Assembly (NCBI GenBank): GCA_900549375.1
Contig: URNY01000104.1
Coordinates: 1-9,674 of the forward strand
Source: an uncultured Bacteroidales bacterium
GTDB taxonomy: Bacteria > Bacteroidota > Bacteroidia > Bacteroidales > Muribaculaceae
Reading direction: 5' to 3'
DNA: 9,674 nucleotides
Shown here in pieces: positions 5,404-9,674 of the stretch. A program made the translations under genes and the position numbers. Under the pieces are notes generated by a model. That model did no database searches, was not told the DNA's origin, and saw nothing but the letters and a program-made list of their open reading frames with translations. The first letter of the stretch is position 1. Each line of letters starts with the position of its first letter.

Positions 5404-6389
5404 TGAACACATTCGGTAAATATATACGGCTCACGACTTTCGGCGAAAGTCACGGGCCCGCGATGGGGGGCATTCTTGACGGAATGCCCTCGCGCGTTCA
5501 TATCGATCTTGTCAAAGTGCAGGAGGAACTCGACAGGCGTGCTCCCGGGAGGTCGCAGTTTGTATCCCAGCGCAAGGAGCCGGATCGTCTTGAGGTTTTG
5601 TCGGGGATAACGGCCGACGGATTGACACTCGGAACGCCGATAGGCTTCATTGTGAGAAACAGTGACCATCGTCCGGAGGATTATGTTCAATATGAAGGTA
5701 AATTCCGTCCTAACCATGCCGATTACACTTATTACGCCAAATATGGCATTCATGACTTTCGCGGAGGTGGCCGGGCAAGCGCCAGAGAAACCGTATCGTG
5801 GGTCGCAGCCGGAGCTATCTGTCGGCAATGGCTCGATCGGTTCGGCATCAGTGTCTCGGCGCATCTTGTAGAAACGGGGAATATAGAAGACGCGGCATCG
5901 CGAGGCGACAGTGTCGGCGGTGTTGTCGAAGGGCATATCGAGGGCCTTCCGACAGGCGTCGGCGAACCGGTTTTCGACAAACTTTCAGCGCGTCTCGCTT
6001 CCGCCATGATGACCATCAATGCCGCAAAGGCATTCGAATACGGCGACGGGTTTATGGCCGCGTCCATGAGAGGTTCGGAATGTCAGGATATCCCTTATAT
6101 AGAGGAGGAGACCGGCAACATCAGTTTCCATACAAATCACTCCGGTGGAATACAGGGGGGCATATCGAACGGTATGCCTGTCGACTTCCGGGTATGGTTT
6201 AAACCAACGCCTACAATCATGCAGACCACTGAGACCCTCGATGTTAACGGTTCGAGAACCATTATTGAACCCTGCGGACGCCACGATCCCTGCGTGGCAG
6301 TGCGTGCCGTGCCGGTGGTTGAAGCGATGGCTGTTCTGACGGTGGCCGATCTTCTAAGTCAAATCAGGATATCAAACCCGAATGGCTGA
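5403..6389 (+). CDS. aroC: Chorismate synthase, compact form
   Basis: This is the last enzyme of the shikimate pathway: with reduced FMN it converts EPSP to chorismate, the precursor of aromatic amino acids and folate. Signatures are TFGESHGPAMGG (12-23, with active-site H17), FRPNHADYTYYAKYG (101-115, with the second His, H105), RGGGRASARETVS, NHSGGIQGGISNGMP, and GRHDPCVAVRAVPVVEAM near the C-terminus. At 328 residues it is about 30 shorter than the E. coli enzyme (361). The difference falls in one place: only about six residues (162-167) separate TGNI from GDSVGGVVEG, where E. coli has about 36. Everything else aligns, so this looks like a loop/helix loss rather than decay. It overlaps the rho stop by 1 nt and the next gene by 8 nt, suggesting translational coupling. 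Confidence 0.97.
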   Translation: MNTFGKYIRLTTFGESHGPAMGGILDGMPSRVHIDLVKVQEELDRRAPGRSQFVSQRKEPDRLEVLSGITADGLTLGTPIGFIVRNSDHRPEDYVQYEGKFRPNHADYTYYAKYGIHDFRGGGRASARETVSWVAAGAICRQWLDRFGISVSAHLVETGNIEDAASRGDSVGGVVEGHIEGLPTGVGEPVFDKLSARLASAMMTINAAKAFEYGDGFMAASMRGSECQDIPYIEEETGNISFHTNHSGGIQGGISNGMPVDFRVWFKPTPTIMQTTETLDVNGSRTIIEPCGRHDPCVAVRAVPVVEAMAVLTVADLLSQIRISNPNG

Positions 6390-7293
6390 ATACTACAAAG
6401 ATTTCGGCGATTATATGGCGGAGAAGTTTCCCGGCATCAAGGTGCAGAAAATCTCCGTCAATGCCGGCTTTTCATGTCCCAACCGCGATGGCACGATAGG
6501 GCGGGGCGGCTGCATATATTGCGACAACAGCTCATTTACTCCCGGCTATTGTTTCAGCAATGAAAGCATATCCTCTCAGCTGAATGCCGGAAAAGCGTTT
6601 TTCGCGAGGAAATACCCGAAGATGAAATATCTTGCATATTTCCAATCTTTCAGCAACACGTTCGGACGTCCTGTGGAAGAATTGGAGCTGATGTATCGCG
6701 AAGCGATGAACGTGGAGGATGTTGTCGGAGTTATAATAGGTACACGACCCGACACTCTGCCGCAGGAAACGGTCGGGATGTTGGGGCGGCTGAACAAGGA
6801 GATGCCGGTTATTGTGGAAATCGGAGCCGAGACAAGCCATGACGCGACTCTTGAGTTGATCAACCGCGGACATTCATGGCGAGATGTGGAGGATGCCGTG
6901 AAGCGCCTTCATGAAGCAGGACTCTCTACAGGTCTGCATCTGATAGCAGGACTGCCGGGGGAAACTCCTGAGATGATGCTCGAAACAGTGCGTAAGGGGG
7001 TAGCTTTGCCTATCGATTCAATAAAGCTGCATCATCTTCAGATACTGAAAAACACCCGCCTTGCGCAACTATGGGAGAGCGGCAAACTGAGCGTGGAGCA
7101 GTTTACGGTGGAAAAGTATATTGATTTATGCATAAAAATCATTAATTTAGTGCCACGGAAGATAGCGATAGAACGTTTCTTAGCCTCTTCTCCTCCCGAT
7201 AAAGTGATCAGTCCGCATTGGGGACTGAAGAACCATGAGTTCACGAATATATTGAAAAACAGATTAAAACAGAATAAAATCAAAAGAGAATAA
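6382..7293 (+). CDS. TIGR01212 (YhcC-like) family radical SAM protein
   Basis: A radical S-adenosylmethionine enzyme of the TIGR01212/YhcC family, whose substrate is not settled. The Fe-S cluster cysteines are C32, C44 and C47 in SCPNRDGTIGRGGCIYC (31-47), a C-x11-C-x2-C spacing instead of the classical C-x3-C-x2-C and typical of this Elp3-related group. Other family features are AYFQSFSNTF, VIIGTRPDTLP (SAM/barrel strand), VEIGAETSHD, GLHLIAGLPGETPEMM and the end segment PHWGLKNHEFTNIL. Its 303 residues match the usual length of about 300. The ATG overlaps the end of aroC by 8 nt, and the stop is 3 nt before the thioredoxin-like gene, so all are probably one transcript. A tRNA- or cofactor-related modification is a guess from related enzymes, not something the sequence shows. 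Confidence 0.9.
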   Translation: MAEYYKDFGDYMAEKFPGIKVQKISVNAGFSCPNRDGTIGRGGCIYCDNSSFTPGYCFSNESISSQLNAGKAFFARKYPKMKYLAYFQSFSNTFGRPVEELELMYREAMNVEDVVGVIIGTRPDTLPQETVGMLGRLNKEMPVIVEIGAETSHDATLELINRGHSWRDVEDAVKRLHEAGLSTGLHLIAGLPGETPEMMLETVRKGVALPIDSIKLHHLQILKNTRLAQLWESGKLSVEQFTVEKYIDLCIKIINLVPRKIAIERFLASSPPDKVISPHWGLKNHEFTNILKNRLKQNKIKRE

Positions 7294-7296
7294 AAG

Positions 7297-8394
7297 ATGA
7301 AAAAGACAATTGTTGCGGCTTTGGCCGCTATATTGGTGCCGTCGGCGGCCATGGCCGATGTGACGGTTAAACTTCCGGCAGGGAAAGCCGACACCACTTT
7401 CACCATCGAGAGTATGATAATCTCCGATATGGTGCTTCCCAGGAACGAGCGTCCTAAGAGCATCGAGGAAAACATCAAATCGGAGGGGGGCGTGCTTCGT
7501 TTCGCTGTCACCGACAAAGCTCCTGCCAACTATGGAGTGGTCTATGGCGACCAGAAGGTGATCAATCTCTATACTTCTCCCGGCGACAATCTCGTGGTAA
7601 CGGTTGTCAAGGATGAGCCGTTCGAATATACGGTCAGCGGTTCGACATTGATGGATGGAATATCAACGCTCCGGACCCAGTCGGCAGCGATTGTCGGGAA
7701 ATATCAGGCCGCCGCACAGGCCGAGCCTCGTGACGAAGCTCTGATCAAGAGAGCGGAGAAGGAGTACAACGACCTTTTCGCGAACTATGTAACCGCCAAT
7801 CCCGCGAATCCGGCCGCTCTTTTCGCCGTGCTGAATCTCGATGGCGAGAATTTCATGACCGCACTTGCCAAAGTGGACGATTCACTGAAAACGAGTCCTC
7901 TTTATCCGATAGTGAACAAGCAGAAGGAATATGTTGAGAAATCAATTGCCGCCGATAAGAGAATCGAGGAACTTCAGTCGGGCAATTATGATGCGCCTGC
8001 TTTCACTCTGAAGAATCTTGAGGGTAAGGATGTGAGCGTATCCGATTTCAAAGGTAAATGGCTCATTATCGATTTCTGGGGCAGCTGGTGTGGATGGTGC
8101 ATCAAAGGTTTTCCGAAACTTAAAGATGCCTACGAGCAGTATCAGCCCGAACTTGAGATTCTCGGAGTGGACTGCAACGAGCCTGAGGCCAACTGGCGCA
8201 AGGGAGTGGAGAAATACAAGCTTCCCTGGGTGAATGTATATAATCCCGAAGGCACAAATATTCTCGAGAACTATGGCGTTACCGGTTTCCCGACAAAGGT
8301 GATTGTGAATCCGGAAGGTAAAATCGCCAACATCACGATAGGAGAGGACCCCGAGTTCTTCGACAAACTTGCGAAACTCATCAACGGCAAATAA
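7297..8394 (+). CDS. Exported TlpA-like thioredoxin-fold protein with N-terminal DUF4369-like domain
   Basis: A periplasmic thiol-disulfide protein of the TlpA/ResA group. A signal peptide is visible (MKKTIVAALAAILVPSAAMA, likely cut after residue 20, with no lipobox Cys). Residues about 21-120 form a beta-rich domain resembling DUF4369, found before thioredoxin domains in many Bacteroidetes proteins. About 125-230 is helical and charged. The thioredoxin domain (about 233-365) has FWGSWCGWC with redox cysteines C265 and C268 and the cis-proline P332 in TGFPTKVIV. The active site is CGWC rather than the more common CGPC, which should shift its redox potential. It is the last gene of the rho operon (3 nt after the radical SAM gene) and is followed by a strong terminator. 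A role in disulfide exchange or cytochrome maturation is inferred from the family; the partner is unknown. Confidence 0.9.
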   Translation: MKKTIVAALAAILVPSAAMADVTVKLPAGKADTTFTIESMIISDMVLPRNERPKSIEENIKSEGGVLRFAVTDKAPANYGVVYGDQKVINLYTSPGDNLVVTVVKDEPFEYTVSGSTLMDGISTLRTQSAAIVGKYQAAAQAEPRDEALIKRAEKEYNDLFANYVTANPANPAALFAVLNLDGENFMTALAKVDDSLKTSPLYPIVNKQKEYVEKSIAADKRIEELQSGNYDAPAFTLKNLEGKDVSVSDFKGKWLIIDFWGSWCGWCIKGFPKLKDAYEQYQPELEILGVDCNEPEANWRKGVEKYKLPWVNVYNPEGTNILENYGVTGFPTKVIVNPEGKIANITIGEDPEFFDKLAKLINGK

Positions 8395-8417
8395 CCTAAG
8401 CCTGCGATAAGGACATT

Positions 8418-8454
8418 AAAAAAGAGGATCCCGAATTTCGGAATCCTCTTTTTT
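8418..8454. terminator. Bidirectional Rho-independent terminator between the rho operon and rpmE2
   Basis: AAAAAAGAGGAT (8418-8429) pairs with ATCCTCTTTTTT (8443-8454), and after one mismatch CCGA pairs with TCGG, closing a 3-nt loop. The six A residues on one side and six T residues on the other give a T-run in both directions. It can end the plus-strand rho operon and the minus-strand rpmE2 transcript, which converge here. Confidence 0.93.
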
Positions 8455-8468
8455 ATGCGTAAAGCGAA

Positions 8469-8723
8469 TTATTTCTTTACACGGTTGCCGTAGCGGCTGC
8501 GGAACTTGTCCACGCGTCCGGCTGTGTCGACGAGCTTCTGCTTTCCTGTGAAGAAAGGATGGGAGGAGCTTGTGATTTCAAGTTTTACCAGAGGATACTC
8601 CTTGCCGTCGATCTCGATAGTCTCGCGAGAGGCCACCGTGGAACGGGTGATGAATGTCTCGTCGTTCGACATATCTTTAAATACCACCTCGCGGTATTCT
8701 TTGGGATGAATGTCTTTTTTCAT
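8469..8723 (-). CDS. rpmE2: 50S ribosomal protein L31, type B (zinc-free)
   Basis: The 84-residue protein matches type B L31: MKKDIHPKEYREVVFKDMS at the start, then SSSHPFFTGKQKLVDTAGRV and the basic end KFRSRYGNRVKK. L31 bridges the two ribosomal subunits. Type B lacks the zinc-binding cysteines of type A, and there is no Cys at all here. In bacteria with both kinds, the Cys-free form replaces the zinc form when zinc is scarce; whether this organism has a second copy cannot be seen. It appears monocistronic, with its own consensus promoter (8821-8791), a leader of about 60 nt with a 5' hairpin, and a shared terminator 15 nt after the stop. Confidence 0.97.
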   Translation of the reverse strand: MKKDIHPKEYREVVFKDMSNDETFITRSTVASRETIEIDGKEYPLVKLEITSSSHPFFTGKQKLVDTAGRVDKFRSRYGNRVKK

Positions 8724-8759
8724 TTTAGTAAATACTGCAGTTTATTTGTTAAAAATATC

Positions 8760-8782
8760 TTGACAGGTCGCGATCCCGTCAA
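8760..8782 (-). promoter_or_regulatory. Stem-loop at the predicted 5' end of the rpmE2 mRNA
   Basis: On the minus strand TTGACGGG (8782-8775) pairs with CCTGTCAA (8767-8760), 8 bp with one G-U, around the loop ATCGCGA. After 4 nt comes a run of five T residues (GATATTTTTAAC). With a start near 8784 the transcript would begin almost at the base of this stem. It could be an mRNA-stabilising 5' hairpin, an L31 autoregulatory leader or a weak attenuator. The sequence does not decide. Confidence 0.5.
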
Positions 8783-8790
8783 ATGGCTTG

Positions 8791-8821
8791 CAAAGTTAAT
8801 ACTTTTCTTTGAAATAACAAA
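8791..8821 (-). promoter_or_regulatory. rpmE2 promoter, Bacteroidetes type
   Basis: On the minus strand, TTTG (8821-8818), exactly 19 nt, then TAACTTTG (8798-8791) is a full consensus match, with the same spacing as the rho promoter. The -33 box is immediately next to the stem of the terminator for the upstream gene. Confidence 0.8.
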
Positions 8822-8848
8822 GCGGGGAGAGCATTTTGCCCTCCCCGC
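8811..8848 (-). terminator. Rho-independent terminator of the OadA-like gene
   Basis: GCGGGGAG (8822-8829) pairs with CTCCCCGC (8841-8848). One A/C mismatch follows, then GCA/TGC close a TTT loop. On the minus strand the stem is followed by TTTGTTATTTC. It lies 37 nt after the carboxyltransferase stop. Its T-rich tail is also the -33 region of the rpmE2 promoter. Confidence 0.85.
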
Positions 8849-8885
8849 CGGTTTCATTGCGAATGCTTTCGCTGTCGGTTATCGA

Positions 8886-9674
8886 TTATTCGAACTCAAC
8901 AAGCGGTTGGTCGGTTGCAATCACGTCGCCGTCTTTCACGAGGAATCTCTTGATGGTTCCCTCCATGTCGGAAGCGAGGTCGTTTTCCATCTTCATTGCC
9001 TCATAGACAAGGAGAAGATCGCCGGATTTGATCTTCTGACCCGGTTTGGCAACGATCTCGATGATTGTTCCGCCCATCGGAGCGCGGAACACTGGACCGG
9101 TTACCTCTGCAGCGGCGTCTGCTTTGGGTTCTTCAGCTTTCGGAGCCTCTGCCTTGGGAGCTTCTTCAGCTTTGGCAGCTGCCTTTCCGGCTTCGAATTC
9201 AGCTTTGCGTTTATTCTTGAGATAAGTGTTGGCCACAGCGGGGAGAAGTTCGAGAAGAAGGAATTCCTCATCGTTCTGAGCCAGTTTCACGCCGCCGAAT
9301 TCAGCAAGCACCGGATTGTCGGGAAGACGGAAGGAGGAGGTGTCGTAGGGACGTTCCTCGGCGCTGCCGGTGATTTTTTCGCGGAATGCAGGATCGATGG
9401 CCACAGGAGTCTGGCCATATTCACCCTTGACGAGAGCGATGAACTGATTGTTCTTGTTGGAATAGTCGGCGGCTCCTTTGCGGCGGTCGAGTGCGAGGGC
9501 CACGGCCTGCGATCCGACGATCTGGCTTGTCGGGGTGACAAGAGGAACGAGACCGGCGTCGCGGCGAACTTTCGGGATGAGAGCCATAGCCTCGTCGAGC
9601 ACATCCTCTGCTTTGAGGGCGCGGAGGTTGGCAACCATGTTGGAATACATACCGCCGGGAACCTCTGCGTTCTT
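8886..9674 (-). CDS. oadA: OadA/PycB-type biotin-dependent carboxyltransferase subunit, C-terminal part (5' end outside window)
   Basis: The frame is open to the window edge and reads KNAEVPGGMYSNMVANLRAL, the conserved end of the carboxyltransferase barrel (E-[IV]-PGG-x-x-[ST]-N) in oxaloacetate decarboxylase alpha, pyruvate carboxylase and related subunits, so the ATG at 9650 is internal. LVPLVTPTSQIVGSQAV belongs to the conserved carboxylase domain. An Ala/Pro/Glu/Lys-rich linker (KAEEAPKAEAPKAEEPKADA) leads to a biotinyl domain of about 70 residues with EAMKMEN; the biotin-accepting Lys is encoded at 8991-8993. The part beyond the barrel motif is complete. This subunit moves a carboxyl group between biotin and a keto acid, linking pyruvate and oxaloacetate or driving a sodium-pumping decarboxylase. 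No neighbouring subunit is in the window, so oadA, pycB or another keto-acid carboxylase cannot be told apart. It has its own terminator. Confidence 0.9.
   Translation of the reverse strand, partial: KNAEVPGGMYSNMVANLRALKAEDVLDEAMALIPKVRRDAGLVPLVTPTSQIVGSQAVALALDRRKGAADYSNKNNQFIALVKGEYGQTPVAIDPAFREKITGSAEERPYDTSSFRLPDNPVLAEFGGVKLAQNDEEFLLLELLPAVANTYLKNKRKAEFEAGKAAAKAEEAPKAEAPKAEEPKADAAAEVTGPVFRAPMGGTIIEIVAKPGQKIKSGDLLLVYEAMKMENDLASDMEGTIKRFLVKDGDVIATDQPLVEFE

Noticed and set aside
5301..5936. 211-codon minus-strand ORF over the rho/aroC junction
   Set aside because: Shadow of two well-supported genes on the other strand; no recognisable motifs and it crosses both genes.
7038..7529. 163-codon minus-strand ORF across the radical SAM/TlpA-like junction
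   Set aside because: Hydrophobic stretches arise from the complement of the signal peptide and gene end; no start signal or family match.

Overview
The window looks like an ordinary chromosomal segment of a member of the Bacteroidales, possibly Muribaculaceae-like (family placement is an inference). The evidence is: Rho with a very long disordered insert, a zinc-free type B L31, a reverse-type rubrerythrin, a short ECF sigma factor paired with a small membrane protein, no Shine-Dalgarno sequences at most starts, and several copies of the Bacteroidetes promoter pattern (TTTG-like -33 box, about 19-20 bases, TAnnTTTG -7 box).

Layout. Bases 1-908 (+) hold the 3' end of an ECF sigma factor gene and a four-helix membrane protein gene. 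Bases 915-1973 (-) hold ruvX and a rubrerythrin gene, separated by a strong terminator. A divergent control region (1974-2154) carries back-to-back promoters and a perfect 13-bp inverted repeat, and leads right into tilS (2155-3105, +), which encodes a short tRNA(Ile)-lysidine synthetase. A consensus promoter at the very end of tilS starts a leader of about 250 nt. It is followed by a tightly packed operon, rho - aroC - TIGR01212/YhcC-type radical SAM gene - thioredoxin-like gene (3388-8394, +), with overlaps or gaps of -1, -8 and +3 nt. A bidirectional terminator (8418-8454) separates it from rpmE2 (8469-8723, -). Further upstream on the minus strand lies the 3' part of an OadA/PycB-type biotin carboxyltransferase gene (8886 to the window end), whose terminator abuts the rpmE2 promoter.

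How the genes work together. Most are housekeeping: transcription termination (rho), tRNA decoding (tilS), ribosome (rpmE2), pre-rRNA processing or recombination (ruvX), aromatic biosynthesis (aroC), peroxide defence (rubrerythrin), periplasmic thiol chemistry (TlpA-like) and C3/C4 carboxyl transfer (OadA-like). I see no mobile element, CRISPR array, phage gene, tRNA, rRNA or obvious new multi-gene system. The items most worth a second look are the inverted repeat between the rubrerythrin and tilS promoters, the Rho disordered region with AT-hook-like motifs and its long leader, the shortened TilS and AroC proteins, the terminator/promoter fusion and 5' hairpin before rpmE2, the membrane partner of the sigma factor, and short duplications at two neighbouring stop codons.
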